The notes beneath the pieces were generated by a model. That model did no database searches. It was not told the origin of the DNA and saw only the letters and a program-made list of their open reading frames with translations. A DNA stretch of 64,000 bases from Clostridia bacterium (GTDB lineage: Bacteria; Bacillota; Clostridia; Christensenellales; CAG-138), in NCBI GenBank assembly GCA_017545535.1, contig JAFWMS010000014.1:1-64000 (forward strand), read 5' to 3'. Each line of letters opens with the position of its first letter. The first letter of the stretch is position 1. Shown one piece after another: positions 1-7,686 of the stretch. Both the position numbers and the translations under genes were made by a program.

Positions 1-350
1 CCGTACTTTTTGCGCTCCTTCATTCTGGGGTCGCGGGTCAGGAACCCGGCCTTCTTGAGCTCGGGCCGAAGGTCCGGCTGGGCCACGCACAGGGCGCGGG
101 CGATGCCGTGACGGATGGCGCCGGCCTGGCCGGTGGTGCCGCCGCCGTAGACGTTCACGAGCACGTCGTACTTCTCGAGGGTGTTCGTGAGGGTCATGGG
201 GGCGCGGACGATCATCTTCAGGGTCTCGAGGCCGAAATACTCCTCGAGATCGCGGCGGTTGATGGTGACGGTGCCGGTGCCGGGGACCAAACGGACGCGG
301 GCAACGGACTTCTTACGACGCCCGGTGGCGATGAAAGCGGTTTTTGCCAT
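1..350 (-). CDS. rpsI: 30S ribosomal protein S9 (3' end cut by window edge)
   Basis: Small-subunit ribosomal protein S9, whose C-terminal tail reaches the P-site tRNA. The visible product begins [20 protein letters not shown], the typical S9 start, and contains the [19 protein letters not shown] segment and the [11 protein letters not shown] stretch. About a dozen C-terminal residues lie beyond base 1. The start is set by an AAGGAGGAG ribosome binding site between the rplM stop and the ATG. It is the second gene of the universal rplM-rpsI operon, 15 bases after rplM. Identification is certain; only the last residues are missing. Confidence 0.97.
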   Translation of the reverse strand, partial: MAKTAFIATGRRKKSVARVRLVPGTGTVTINRRDLEEYFGLETLKMIVRAPMTLTNTLEKYDVLVNVYGGGTTGQAGAIRHGIARALCVAQPDLRPELKKAGFLTRDPRMKERKKY

Positions 351-365
351 AGTCGTTTCTCCTCC

Positions 366-797
366 TTATTTGAGCACAAGCACTTCAGGCTGCTGGGCCT
401 CGTGGTTGTGGGTGGGTCCGGCGTAGATGCGCAGCTTCTTGAGCATCTTGCGGCCCAGGGGTCCCTTGGGCATCATGCGGCGGATGGACTCGTACACCGC
501 GAACTCGGGCTTCTTGGCGAGGAGCTCACCGTAGGTGATCTCCTTGAGGCCGCCGGGGTAACCGGTGTGATGCACATGGGTCTTGTCAGCCAGCTTGTTC
601 CCGGTCAGGCGGACCTTGGCGGCGTTGACGATGATGACGCAGTCGCCGGTGTCCACGTGGGGGGTGAAGATGGGCTTGTTTTTACCTCTGAGAATGGCGG
701 CTACCTGAGAGGAGAGACGGCCAAGAACCATGTCCGTCGCATCCACCACGTACCACTTGCGCTCAACGGTTTCGCCCTTTGCCATATAGGTCTTCAT
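366..797 (-). CDS. rplM: 50S ribosomal protein L13
   Basis: Large-subunit ribosomal protein L13, an early assembly protein binding 23S rRNA. The 143-residue product has the normal length and carries the family blocks [38 protein letters not shown] and [11 protein letters not shown], and ends in the usual [18 protein letters not shown]. It leads the rplM-rpsI operon and has its own strong promoter about 95 bases upstream. The untranslated leader of about 85 bases could host the autoregulatory L13 leader known in Firmicutes, but I could not fit that structure by eye. Confidence 0.98.
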   Translation of the reverse strand: MKTYMAKGETVERKWYVVDATDMVLGRLSSQVAAILRGKNKPIFTPHVDTGDCVIIVNAAKVRLTGNKLADKTHVHHTGYPGGLKEITYGELLAKKPEFAVYESIRRMMPKGPLGRKMLKKLRIYAGPTHNHEAQQPEVLVLK

Positions 798-890
798 GGC
801 GATTCCTCCAATGAAATATTGATACTTGCTGCCCTTTTGATCAAGCGCTGGCGGGGCTTGTGCCGCACTTCACCCAATAGGCACTTGCAT

Positions 891-919
891 ATATTAACAA
901 ATGCCTTTGCCGATGTCAA
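891..919 (-). promoter_or_regulatory. sigma-A promoter of rplM-rpsI
   Basis: Minus-strand TTGACA (914-919), 17-base spacer, TAATAT (891-896). Transcription would start near 884, leaving a leader of about 85 bases before rplM. This is a near-consensus promoter, as expected for a ribosomal protein operon. Confidence 0.85.
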
Positions 920-952
920 GCGGATTTTTTCAGGTTTTGGCTGATTTTTTCT

Positions 953-982
953 GTATATTTCCGAAGGGAAGCGACCATGCTG
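953..982 (+). promoter_or_regulatory. Candidate sigma-G promoter of the spoVAC unit
   Basis: GTATA (953-957), exactly 18 bases, then CATGCTG (976-982). The known forespore sigma-G pattern is GHATR-N18-CATWHTA: the -35 matches fully, the -10 matches five of seven, and the spacing is exact. It sits 32 bases before the first gene of a unit that contains spoVAC, a classic sigma-G target. The motif is seen; the assignment is inferred. Confidence 0.5.
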
Positions 983-1014
983 TTTCTAAGAACGAAAAAA
1001 GGAGGCGAAGGGCC

Positions 1015-1287
1015 TTGAACCGATCCACGTATCTCGTGTTGCTGCTGGCGCTGATGCTGCTGGCGCTGGGCATGGCGCTGGTGCTGCCGCTGTTTCGGCG
1101 GGAGAAGGCGCCCTCGGGACAGGGCCTGATCAGCGTGGACAGAACGAAGTTTTTTCCCTCCCCCTCGGGGGACGGCCCCCGCCACACCCGATTCTATCCC
1201 ACGGACATGGCGGGCATAGGCCGTCAGGGCCCCGGGGATCGGGAGATACGGCGCCAGGAGGCGCTGCATCAGGAGGAGCGCTCATGA
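1015..1287 (+). CDS. Small single-pass membrane protein upstream of spoVAC
   Basis: I do not recognise a family. I start it at TTG 1015, because the strong site AAAGGAGGCGAAG lies just before it and no ATG is suitably placed. The 90-residue product has a short N-terminus, one membrane helix (about residues 6-26, NRSTYLVLLLALMLLALGMA) and a polar, charged tail rich in Gly, Arg and Pro that would face outside or the intermembrane space. Its stop overlaps the spoVAC start (ATGA), so the two are translationally coupled. The context suggests expression in the forespore and a sporulation-related role, but nothing in the sequence shows a function. Confidence 0.6.
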   Translation: MNRSTYLVLLLALMLLALGMALVLPLFRREKAPSGQGLISVDRTKFFPSPSGDGPRHTRFYPTDMAGIGRQGPGDREIRRQEALHQEERS

Positions 1288-1724
1288 ACGCGGAAGCGTA
1301 TCGGAAGCGGGTGAACGAGCTGCTGCCCCGGTCGAAAACGGGGCTTCAATGCCTGAAAGCGTTCCTGGTGGGCGGCGGGATCTGCTGCCTGGGGCAGCTT
1401 ATCTCTGACCTGGGGCGGACGTGTCTCGATCTCGACCGGGAGCAGGCGGGGACGCTGTGCTCCCTTTGCCTCATCTTCCTGGCGGGGCTGCTGACGGCCC
1501 TGGGAATCTTCGACAGGATCGCCGCCTTCGCCGGCGCGGGGACCGTGGTGCCCATCACCGGGTTCGCCAACTCTGTGGTGGCCCCGGCCATAGAGTTTCG
1601 CTCGGAGGGGCTCGTCACCGGCACCGCCGCCAAGCTCTTTCAGATCGCCGGGCCCGTGCTGGTGTACGGGATCGGGTCGAGCGTGATCTACGGATTGATT
1701 TTGTATTTTATTGGAACGTATTGA
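1284..1724 (+). CDS. spoVAC: Stage V sporulation protein AC (dipicolinate channel subunit)
   Basis: Inner forespore membrane protein of the SpoVA complex, which moves Ca-dipicolinate into the forespore and out again at germination. The 146-residue product matches SpoVAC in length and carries several membrane helices plus the family signature around FAGAGTVVPITGFANSVV, where the GAG..VPITGF block is shared with SpoVAE. The start overlaps the preceding small gene by four bases. The partners spoVAD and spoVAE are not adjacent as in most clostridia and bacilli but about 29.5 kb away on the same strand. Immediately downstream lies a triple-hairpin repeat that probably ends transcription. Confidence 0.93.
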   Translation: MNAEAYRKRVNELLPRSKTGLQCLKAFLVGGGICCLGQLISDLGRTCLDLDREQAGTLCSLCLIFLAGLLTALGIFDRIAAFAGAGTVVPITGFANSVVAPAIEFRSEGLVTGTAAKLFQIAGPVLVYGIGSSVIYGLILYFIGTY

Positions 1725-1732
1725 AAGCATGA

Positions 1733-1866
1733 TCCTTTTTCTTGAAAGAAAAAGGACCAAAAAGAACTTTAAGAAGGAGTACAGCTCTCGTGCGAAAGGC
1801 TATACTCCTTCTTGCATTTCTCTTTTTCCGCCGCTTTTTCTCTTTAGCCTAAAGAGAAAAAGCGGC
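1733..1866 (+). repeat. Triple-hairpin intergenic repeat, copy A
   Basis: Three successive inverted repeats: TCCTTTTTCTT/AAGAAAAAGGA (1733-1756), AGAAGGAGTA/TACTCCTTCT (1772-1812) and a 17-bp stem GCCGCTTTTTCTCTTTA/TAAAGAGAAAAAGCGGC (1830-1866), joined by a linker CAAAAAGAACTTT. The same architecture recurs at 23822-23958 and, inverted, at 24379-24511. Here it lies between the convergent spoVAC and fbp, where the T-rich arms could end transcription from both sides. No open frame is present. Confidence 0.85.
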
Positions 1867-1885
1867 AAAAGAACAGCCCACTCCC

Positions 1886-3880
1886 CTACTTGCTCTTATG
1901 GTCCTCCGCCACGGCGCCGTCGTGGAAGGCGTCCAGCAGGAGCATCAGATCGTCGATCTGCTTTTGCAGCTCCCGGCCGGTGTCCGTCTCGGCGATCTTC
2001 TCCCGGCCGTCCAGCCGCTCGAACACGTTGGTGGAGGAGGCGATGTCGAAGTTCTCGGCGATGGCCCGCTCCCGGCCCACGAAGGGCTGATGGGCCACGA
2101 TCCGGTAGCTGTAGGAGGTATAAATCAGCGTATACCCGGCGATGCCGGAGGTGGACTGATAGGCCTTGCAGAACCCGCCGTCGATGACGATCAGCTTCCC
2201 GCCCGCTTTCAGGGGGCTCTCCCCCTTCTTCGCCTTCACGGGCACGTGTCCGTTGATGATGTGGTTGTGGGACCCCTCCAGCCCGAACTCCCGAAGGATC
2301 TTCTCGCAGATCTCCGGCCGCTCGTAGAGGGCGTAATAGGGGTTCTTCGCCTCGGTCCAGGACGCTTCGTCTTTGATGAGCCGCCGCTCGAAGGTGGTCA
2401 TCCGATCCTTGCCGAAGATGGGGCTGTTCCGGCCCGCCCACAGGAACCAGAGAAAGTCCATGCCCAACTCCCGCTCCGGGGTGCCCAGCTTATAGTAGTA
2501 GGCCCGGCGGGCGGCGGCGTCGGCATAATCCAGGAAATCCTTGCCGCTGCGGTCCACCCCGTCCAGGTTGAAGGAAAGGAAGTTCCCCTCCCTGTCCATG
2601 GGGATGCAGCCGTGGAAGAGCAGGTTCCCGTTGTAGATCTTGTAGATGCTGCCCTTGGAATAGAGGAAGCGGATGTGCCGCTGGAGCTTTTCGCTGTTGC
2701 GGAAGGAGGCGGTGAGCTGGTCGATGACGGCGTTCTCCTCCGGGGTCAGGGTATAGGGATCCCTGGGGTCCACGGTGGGGAAATCCACGTCCTCCAAAGG
2801 CCAGGTGACCCCGTCCACGGTGACGCATTTGTGCTCATAGTCGATCTTGTCCAGCAGCAGCCGATCCTCCATGCCGTACTCCGGGTGCCGCAGGATCTTC
2901 TGCCCCTCCAGCTTGAAGAGGATGACCGTGATGGCCTTGTGCATCCGGGCGGAGAGGAGCTTGTCCTTTTCCGACACGCCCAGGGCGTCCTCCCCCATGA
3001 GCTTCACGGCGAACCGGGACACGTCCGTCTTGCGATAGACCTCGTTGGCGAAGACGGACAGGGGCCGGAGGGAGATGCCGTAGCCGGTCTCCACCACCTC
3101 CAGGTTGTTATAGTGGATGGAGTTGCTGACCACGGTGGCCACCAGCGTCCGGCTGCCGGAGGCGGCACCCATCCAGAGGATGTCGTGGTTCCCCCACTGG
3201 ATGTCCACGCTGTGGTGCCTGAGCAGGGCGTCCAGGATGATGTCCGCCCTCGGCCCCCGATCGAAGATATCCCCCACCAGGTGCAGCCGGTCCACGGCGG
3301 CCCACTTGATGAGCTCGCAGAGGGCCTCGATCAGATCCGGCGCCTGGCCGATGCGGATAACGGTGGAGATGATGTTTTCAAAATAATCCCGCTTGTCCAG
3401 CTCCTCCCCGTGGGTGTAGAGGAGCTCCTCGATGATATAGGCGAACCCCTGGGGCAGGGCCTTGCGGACCTTGGACCGGGTGTAGCGCTCGCTGGTGGCC
3501 CGCAGCAGCAGGATCAGCCGATGGATGGTGATCCGATACCACTCCTCCAGATCCCGGATCTGGGGCTTGAGCTGCTCCAGCTTCTCCCGGGGGTAATAGA
3601 CCAGGGTGGCCAGCTGATTCAGCTCCTCCCGGGAAACGGCGTTGGAAAAGAGCTCGTCCAGCCGCTCCCGGACCACGCCGGAGCAGGAGTTGAGGATGTG
3701 CAGGAAGGCTTCATGCTCCCCATGCACGTCGGAGATGAAATGCTCGCAGCCCTTGGGCAGGTTCTTGATGGCGCTGAGGTTGATGATCTCCGTGGCCGCG
3801 GCCCGGACCGTGGGGAACATGCGCGCCAGCATCCTGAGATAGCGCAGATCGTCTTCCGAATACACGCGATGCTTTGCCAT
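1886..3880 (-). CDS. fbp: Fructose-1,6-bisphosphatase, class III
   Basis: Gluconeogenic enzyme hydrolysing fructose 1,6-bisphosphate to fructose 6-phosphate in the cytosol. The 664-residue length matches the large class III enzymes of Firmicutes (about 640-670). It shows the calcineurin-like metallophosphatase motifs FISDVHGEHEAF (about residue 48), GDIFDRGPRADII (about 200) and QWGNHDILWMGAASG (about 228), with a later HIINGHVPVKAKKGESPL block. The start ATG follows AAGGAGAG at good spacing. A small membrane protein gene lies 60 bases upstream on the same strand and shares the only clear promoter. Ends convergently with spoVAC. Confidence 0.97.
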   Translation of the reverse strand: MAKHRVYSEDDLRYLRMLARMFPTVRAAATEIINLSAIKNLPKGCEHFISDVHGEHEAFLHILNSCSGVVRERLDELFSNAVSREELNQLATLVYYPREKLEQLKPQIRDLEEWYRITIHRLILLLRATSERYTRSKVRKALPQGFAYIIEELLYTHGEELDKRDYFENIISTVIRIGQAPDLIEALCELIKWAAVDRLHLVGDIFDRGPRADIILDALLRHHSVDIQWGNHDILWMGAASGSRTLVATVVSNSIHYNNLEVVETGYGISLRPLSVFANEVYRKTDVSRFAVKLMGEDALGVSEKDKLLSARMHKAITVILFKLEGQKILRHPEYGMEDRLLLDKIDYEHKCVTVDGVTWPLEDVDFPTVDPRDPYTLTPEENAVIDQLTASFRNSEKLQRHIRFLYSKGSIYKIYNGNLLFHGCIPMDREGNFLSFNLDGVDRSGKDFLDYADAAARRAYYYKLGTPERELGMDFLWFLWAGRNSPIFGKDRMTTFERRLIKDEASWTEAKNPYYALYERPEICEKILREFGLEGSHNHIINGHVPVKAKKGESPLKAGGKLIVIDGGFCKAYQSTSGIAGYTLIYTSYSYRIVAHQPFVGRERAIAENFDIASSTNVFERLDGREKIAETDTGRELQKQIDDLMLLLDAFHDGAVAEDHKSK

Positions 3881-3940
3881 GATTCACTCTCCTTTTTTTA
3901 TGATTCACTGCCTGAAAACAAAAGAAAAGGCCGCTCCTGT

Positions 3941-4303
3941 TCAGAGCAGCACGTCCTGGCTGGATTCTTCGCTGGCGCCCCGCTCCCGATCGTGGCTCTG
4001 CTCCCGGGTGACCTCCCAGGAGATCAGGAAGGAGATGGCCCCGTGGAGCGCCACCATGCCCGCCACGATGGCCAGCTCCAGGGGCTCCCGGATCAGCACC
4101 AGACGGATGATCTCGGCGCAGAGCATGACGATGAGGGCGATGTTCATGAACCGGGTGAGATACAGGGTGACGCCGGGCGTATGGCGGATCATCATCCAGA
4201 TGGATTTGCCGCTGCCATAGAGCAGGATGCCCATGGCCACGATGTCCAGCAGCTCGATGCCCACCTGCGCGATATGGGTGGTGATGGTTGTCAGCAGTTC
4301 CAC
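3941..4303 (-). CDS. Small membrane protein, DUF1622-like
   Basis: The 120-residue product has about three hydrophobic helices (roughly 13-31, 47-66, 72-91). The segment FMNIALIVMLCAEIIRLVLI followed by an isoleucine- and alanine-rich helix ending in ISWEVTRE resembles the DUF1622 layout, in which an arginine-containing helix is followed by a short one. The C-terminal 25 residues are charged (REQSHDRERGASEESSQD). It starts at GTG 4303, eight bases after GGGGAGGG. It may be co-transcribed with fbp. No function is known; the family match is by eye and moderate. Confidence 0.5.
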   Translation of the reverse strand: MELLTTITTHIAQVGIELLDIVAMGILLYGSGKSIWMMIRHTPGVTLYLTRFMNIALIVMLCAEIIRLVLIREPLELAIVAGMVALHGAISFLISWEVTREQSHDRERGASEESSQDVLL

Positions 4304-4334
4304 AAGGTTTTCCCTCCCCTGGCTTGATAGGGAA

Positions 4335-4364
4335 AGTATACCACGAACCGGCCGACCTGCGCAA
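4335..4364 (-). promoter_or_regulatory. Promoter of the DUF1622-like gene and fbp
   Basis: Minus-strand TTGCGC (4359-4364), 18 bases, TATACT (4335-4340). The -10 is strong and the -35 keeps its TTG. It lies 32 bases upstream of the GTG start. Confidence 0.55.
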
Positions 4365-4547
4365 GGTCTTATGCTTCGGCCGGGGCCAAAAACCGCGCGG
4401 GCGGACGGGATCGCCTCCGGTCTGAAGTATTCCCGTATTATATAGGCAGCATCCTTCCCGTGTCAGCCGGAGCCCGCCCCGTACCGTCCGGAAAAACCGT
4501 GACATTCCTGCGACACCCCGTCACCAAAGGCCGCCTTTCACCATAGT

Positions 4548-4560
4548 ATAGCCATGCTAT
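4548..4560 (+). promoter_or_regulatory. Palindrome ATAGC-CAT-GCTAT before feoA
   Basis: A perfect 5-3-5 inverted repeat 22 bases before the feoA start, partly overlapping a possible -10 (TATAGC, 4547-4552 region). Its position suggests an operator for an iron-responsive repressor, but it does not clearly match Fur or DtxR boxes, and no regulator gene is adjacent. Confidence 0.3.
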
Positions 4561-4582
4561 CTCATCTGCATGGAGGCTGCCT

Positions 4583-4810
4583 ATGATCCCACTGTCCCGC
4601 CTGCCCATCGACCGGGAGGCCCGCATCCTGTCCCTGTCCGCCGAGGAGCCCCTGCAAAGCCGGCTCATGGACCTGGGCTTCGTGCCCGGCAGCCCCATCC
4701 GCCCCCTGTACGCCGCACCCCTGGGCGACCCCCGGGCGTACCTGGTGTGCGAGACCGTCATCGCCCTGCGCCAGCGGGACGCGGCCACCGTGGCCGTGGA
4801 GGGAGCATGA
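4583..4810 (+). CDS. feoA: Ferrous iron transport protein A
   Basis: Small cytosolic SH3-like protein that works with FeoB in Fe(II) uptake. The 75-residue product matches FeoA: MIPLSRLPIDREARILSLS, then RLMDLGFVPGSPIRPLYAAP, the classic LxDLGFxxGxxI core, then a terminal strand block (ETVIALRQRDAATVAV). The ATG follows TGGAGGCTGCCT. Its stop overlaps the feoB start (ATGA), so both are made from one coupled message. Confidence 0.9.
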   Translation: MIPLSRLPIDREARILSLSAEEPLQSRLMDLGFVPGSPIRPLYAAPLGDPRAYLVCETVIALRQRDAATVAVEGA

Positions 4811-6624
4811 CCCCCGTCATCGGCCTCATGGGCAACCCCAACGTGGGCAAGAGCACCCTGTTCAACTGCGCCACGGGCCTGAAACAGCACACCGGCAACT
4901 GGACCGGCAAGACCGTGGGCCTTCAGGCGGGCACGGCCCGGGTGGGGGATCGGACGGTGACCTTGGTGGACGTGCCGGGGACCTACTCCCTGCGGCCCGT
5001 GTCTGAGGAGGAGCGGGCGGCGGCCGCCTTCGTCACGGAGGGCCAGGCGGACGCGTACCTTGTGGTCCTGGACGGCACCAGCCTCCAGCGGAGCCTGCCC
5101 CTCGCTCTGCAGATCCTTTCCCGGCAGCCTCGGACCGCCCTGTGCGTGAACCTGTTAGACGAGGCGGAAAAGCAGGGCATCCATATCGACACCCAAGCCC
5201 TTGCAAACGCCCTGGGCGTGCCCGTGACGGGTGCCGCCGCCAGGAGCAGACAGGGCGTCGCCGAGGCCCTGAGAGGGGCCCTGTCCCTGGTGGACGGCCC
5301 CGCACCCAGGCCCGCGCCGCCGGATATCCGCGAGGGGGAATCGGAGGCGGAGGCCTGCCACCGGCGGGCGGCGGAGCTGTGCGCCCTGGCGGTGCGGCGG
5401 GCGGACGGGGGCCATCGCCTGCGGCAACTCCGGATCGACAAGCTCCTGACGGGGCGGCGGCTGGGCATCCCGGCGATGCTGCTCCTTCTGGGGCTGGTGT
5501 TCTTTTTGACGTTGAAGGGGGCCAACTACCCCTCTCGGCTGCTGGAACAGGGATTCGCCTGTCTGGAAGCCTGGCTTCGCCGAGCCCTCGTCGCCCTGGG
5601 GGCCCCCGCCTTCCTTACGGGCCTGCTCATGGACGGGGTCTTTCGTGTGACGGCCACGGTGGTGTCCGTGATGCTGCCGCCCATGGCCATCTTCTTCCCC
5701 CTGTTCACCCTGCTGGAGGATCTGGGCTACCTGCCCCGGGTGGCCTTCGACCTGGATGGATGCTTCGCCCGGTGCCACGCCTGCGGCAAGCAGGCCCTGA
5801 CCGTGTGCATGGGCTTCGGGTGCAACGCCGTGGGCGTCACGGGCTGCCGGATCATCGACTCCAAGCGAGAGCGGCTCATCGCCATCCTCACCAACGGGGT
5901 CACCCCCTGCAACGGCCGCTTCCCCGCCATTTTGGCCCTGCTCACCATCTTCTTCGGCGGCGGCCTGCTGTCCGCGGGGCTTATGGTGGGGGTAGTGGCC
6001 TTCTCCCTCGGCATGACGTTGGGCCTGTCCTTCCTTTTGTCCCGCACGGTGCTGAGGGGCCAGCCCTCGGCCTATACCCTGGAGCTGCCTCCCTTCCGCC
6101 GGCCCCAGGTGGGGAAGGTCCTCGTCCGCTCCTTTCTCGACCGGACGCTGCACATCCTCCTCAGGGCGATGACGGTGGCGGCCCCCTGCGGCCTCCTCCT
6201 CTACCTGCTGGGCCACCTGCCCCTCCGGGGCCCCTCTTTGCTTGCGGGCCTGGTCCGCCTTTTGGACCCGGTGGGCCATATCTTCGGCCTGGACGGGGCC
6301 ATCCTCACCGGCTTTCTGCTGGGGGCTCCGGCCAACGAGATCGTGCTGCCCCTGACCCTGCTTGGGTACGGCGCCACGGGCGTCCTGGGCCCCGAAGCAG
6401 CCTCCGGCGCCCTGGGCCCGGCCCTGATCGCCGCAGGCTGGACCCGGGGGACGGCCCTGTGCTTCCTGGTCTTTTCCCTGCTCCACTTCCCCTGCGCCAC
6501 CACCCTTTGGACCATCAAAAAGGAGACCGCCTCCTGGGGCTGGTGCCTGCTGGCGGCGGTCCTGCCCACGATCTTCGGTCTCCTGTTCTGTCTGCTGCTG
6601 CGGCTTACAGCAGCAATCCTGTGA
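4807..6624 (+). CDS. feoB: Ferrous iron transport protein B (short form)
   Basis: Fe(II) transporter with an N-terminal G domain and a membrane pore. Of its 605 residues, the first 165 or so carry GNPNVGKST (G1, about residue 9), DVPGTYSL (G3, about 55) and NLLDEAEKQ (G4, NxxD, about 114). A linker precedes the membrane domain, with the first Gate segment DLGYLPRVAFDLDG, the cysteine-containing QALTVCMGFGCNAVG block and a second Gate segment around GAPANEIVLPL. At 605 residues it is shorter than the 700 or more common for FeoB, mainly through compact helical-domain and loop regions. I started it at the ATG overlapping feoA. The 3' end overlaps the convergent 57-residue gene by 20 bases. Confidence 0.93.
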   Translation: MTPVIGLMGNPNVGKSTLFNCATGLKQHTGNWTGKTVGLQAGTARVGDRTVTLVDVPGTYSLRPVSEEERAAAAFVTEGQADAYLVVLDGTSLQRSLPLALQILSRQPRTALCVNLLDEAEKQGIHIDTQALANALGVPVTGAAARSRQGVAEALRGALSLVDGPAPRPAPPDIREGESEAEACHRRAAELCALAVRRADGGHRLRQLRIDKLLTGRRLGIPAMLLLLGLVFFLTLKGANYPSRLLEQGFACLEAWLRRALVALGAPAFLTGLLMDGVFRVTATVVSVMLPPMAIFFPLFTLLEDLGYLPRVAFDLDGCFARCHACGKQALTVCMGFGCNAVGVTGCRIIDSKRERLIAILTNGVTPCNGRFPAILALLTIFFGGGLLSAGLMVGVVAFSLGMTLGLSFLLSRTVLRGQPSAYTLELPPFRRPQVGKVLVRSFLDRTLHILLRAMTVAAPCGLLLYLLGHLPLRGPSLLAGLVRLLDPVGHIFGLDGAILTGFLLGAPANEIVLPLTLLGYGATGVLGPEAASGALGPALIAAGWTRGTALCFLVFSLLHFPCATTLWTIKKETASWGWCLLAAVLPTIFGLLFCLLLRLTAAIL

Positions 6625-6778
6625 TTTCGATGAGGGCCACGAAGCCCACGATCACCAGCATGAGGGCTGTGCCGCAGCCGATGCCGATCCTGTCGTTCTT
6701 CCGCGCCTCCTTGAGCGTGTCCACATAGGCGGCAAACTGCTCCACCTCCTGATCCAGATACCCGTAGTTGTTGTCCAT
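6605..6778 (-). CDS. Small C-tail-anchored membrane protein
   Basis: A 57-residue protein with a soluble, acidic N-terminal helix (MDNNYGYLDQEVEQFAAYVD) and one C-terminal membrane helix (about residues 33-55, IGCGTALMLVIVGFVALIEI). The start is ATG 6778 after AGGAGGCAAGCG; longer upstream frames lack a better site. It converges on feoB and overlaps its last 20 bases, so the two transcripts could interfere. No family is recognised. Confidence 0.6.
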   Translation of the reverse strand: MDNNYGYLDQEVEQFAAYVDTLKEARKNDRIGIGCGTALMLVIVGFVALIEITGLLL

Positions 6779-6936
6779 CTCGCTTGCCTCCTCTCTTTCT
6801 GATGAGGCAAGCATACCAAAGTAATTGTCCCATTTGCAGGACTTTCGCACCGGGTCACGAATGCTTTACAAACGGGTCACGGGCGGTTCAAAAACCTTTG
6901 GGAAGGGGAGGCGCCCAGCCGGCCGACCATCCCCCC

Positions 6937-6965
6937 TTGACAGAGGCGGGCGAAACGTTTACAAT
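6937..6965 (+). promoter_or_regulatory. Sigma-A promoter of the riboswitch-controlled gene
   Basis: TTGACA (6937-6942), 17 bases, TACAAT (6960-6965). Transcription would begin near 6972, just before the riboswitch fold. The preceding 6779-6936 stretch holds nothing else I can identify. Confidence 0.85.
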
Positions 6966-6984
6966 TCCATTGACAACAAGGGCG

Positions 6985-7081
6985 CTGTGGGGCGCTGGAA
7001 TGGAGTGAGAATCTCCGCGAGTCGGTCACTGTGATGCTGCCGAGGGAAGCTTCGGCGGATAAGTCAGATACATCCCCACGG
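6985..7081 (+). ncRNA. Cobalamin-type riboswitch aptamer
   Basis: The leader shows the conserved order of a cobalamin riboswitch. An outer stem pairs GTGGGG (6987-6992) with CCCCAC (7074-7079). It is followed by CTGGAATGGAGTGAGAATCTCC (equivalent of GGGAA..GGTGNGAA..CC), GGTCACTGTGA (equivalent of GCCACTGT) and AAGTCAGATACA (equivalent of the AGTCAGGATACC core). The aptamer is compact, without the long peripheral arm of the largest class. It is followed at 7143 by an intrinsic terminator and then an unrecognised gene. Ligand preference cannot be read from the sequence. Confidence 0.75.
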
Positions 7082-7142
7082 TGTGTGAAGTACTCTGCCG
7101 AAACTGGAGCTGCTTATGCCCTGCCCATGGAGGGATCAGGTC

Positions 7143-7172
7143 GCGCACTCTGTTTTGGGGTGCGCTTTTTTC
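7143..7172 (+). terminator. Riboswitch expression-platform terminator
   Basis: Stem GCGCAC (7143-7148) with GTGCGC (7160-7165), then a run of T. It lies between the aptamer and the gene at 7197, where ligand binding could decide whether transcription continues. The intervening 7082-7142 bases may form the antiterminator. Confidence 0.8.
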
Positions 7173-7196
7173 TTTGTTTCGGAAGGGAGGGGCCTT

Positions 7197-7502
7197 ATGC
7201 TGACGGTAAGCTGGCTCACTGACACGGAAAACGTGGTATACGGGCGGGAGGACGAGCTGATCCCCCAGCTGGCAAAGGATCTGATGATCCCCGATCTAAT
7301 GGACGCCGTGGAAGCCTTCCGGCAGGCGCCCACACGGGAGGGGCTGGTGCTCAAGGGCGGCCGCCGCTCCAGCGTCCGGCTGTTCGTCCCGGACCTCTGT
7401 TTCGACCGGCACATCGACATGGGTGAGAACGTGTGGCTGTACCTGGGGGAGATGTCCCCGGCCTACTGCGTCTACCGCCCCTGGGACGAGGAGAACGCAT
7501 AA
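7197..7502 (+). CDS. Unrecognised 101-residue protein under riboswitch control
   Basis: I do not recognise this protein. It starts at ATG 7197 after GGAAGGGAGGGG. It is acidic and soluble, with no signal peptide or membrane helix, and reads as a mix of strands and helices (MLTVSWLTDTENVVYGREDE, then LKGGRRSSVRLFVPDLCFDR and VWLYLGEMSPAYCVYRPWDE). There are two cysteines but no obvious metal-binding or corrin-binding motif such as DxHxxG. It stands alone between a cobalamin-type riboswitch and strong downstream hairpins, so it is probably a single-gene unit. The control suggests a link to cobalamin supply or use; that is inference only. Confidence 0.65.
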   Translation: MLTVSWLTDTENVVYGREDELIPQLAKDLMIPDLMDAVEAFRQAPTREGLVLKGGRRSSVRLFVPDLCFDRHIDMGENVWLYLGEMSPAYCVYRPWDEENA

Positions 7503-7508
7503 AAAATT

Positions 7509-7565
7509 CCCTCCCCGGCGGCTTACGGGAGATGGCCGCAAAGGGAGGGAGTCGGCCGGGGAGGG
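7509..7565 (+). repeat. Long inverted repeat downstream of the riboswitch gene
   Basis: An 11-bp perfect stem CCCTCCCCGGC/GCCGGGGAGGG encloses about 35 bases. It begins six bases after the stop codon. It has no T run, so it is not a simple terminator; it could protect the 3' end of the message or belong to a small transcript ending at 7677. Confidence 0.5.
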
Positions 7566-7632
7566 TATCTCTCCTTCCCTCCGCTGCCGACGGGATGGGC
7601 GCCGAAGCCTTTTTGGGGGGCTCGAGGCGCAA

Positions 7633-7677
7633 GGGCGAAGAAGCACCATGTTTCCCCGCTTCTTCGCCCATTTTTTA
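7633..7677 (+). terminator. Intrinsic terminator
   Basis: A 12-bp perfect stem GGGCGAAGAAGC/GCTTCTTCGCCC with a 13-base loop, then TTTTTT after one A. It ends plus-strand transcription just before the convergent WYL regulator gene. Confidence 0.85.
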
Positions 7678-7686
7678 TATCTTTTT

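Noticed and set aside
798..884. L13 autoregulatory leader structure
   Set aside because: The position fits, but I could not recover the conserved stem and loop bases by eye, so it is not listed as a feature.
1898..4327. Plus-strand open frame of 809 codons opposite fbp
   Set aside because: It is the mirror of a high-GC real gene; its sequence is Val/Gly/Asp-rich without domains, and no ribosome binding site is present.
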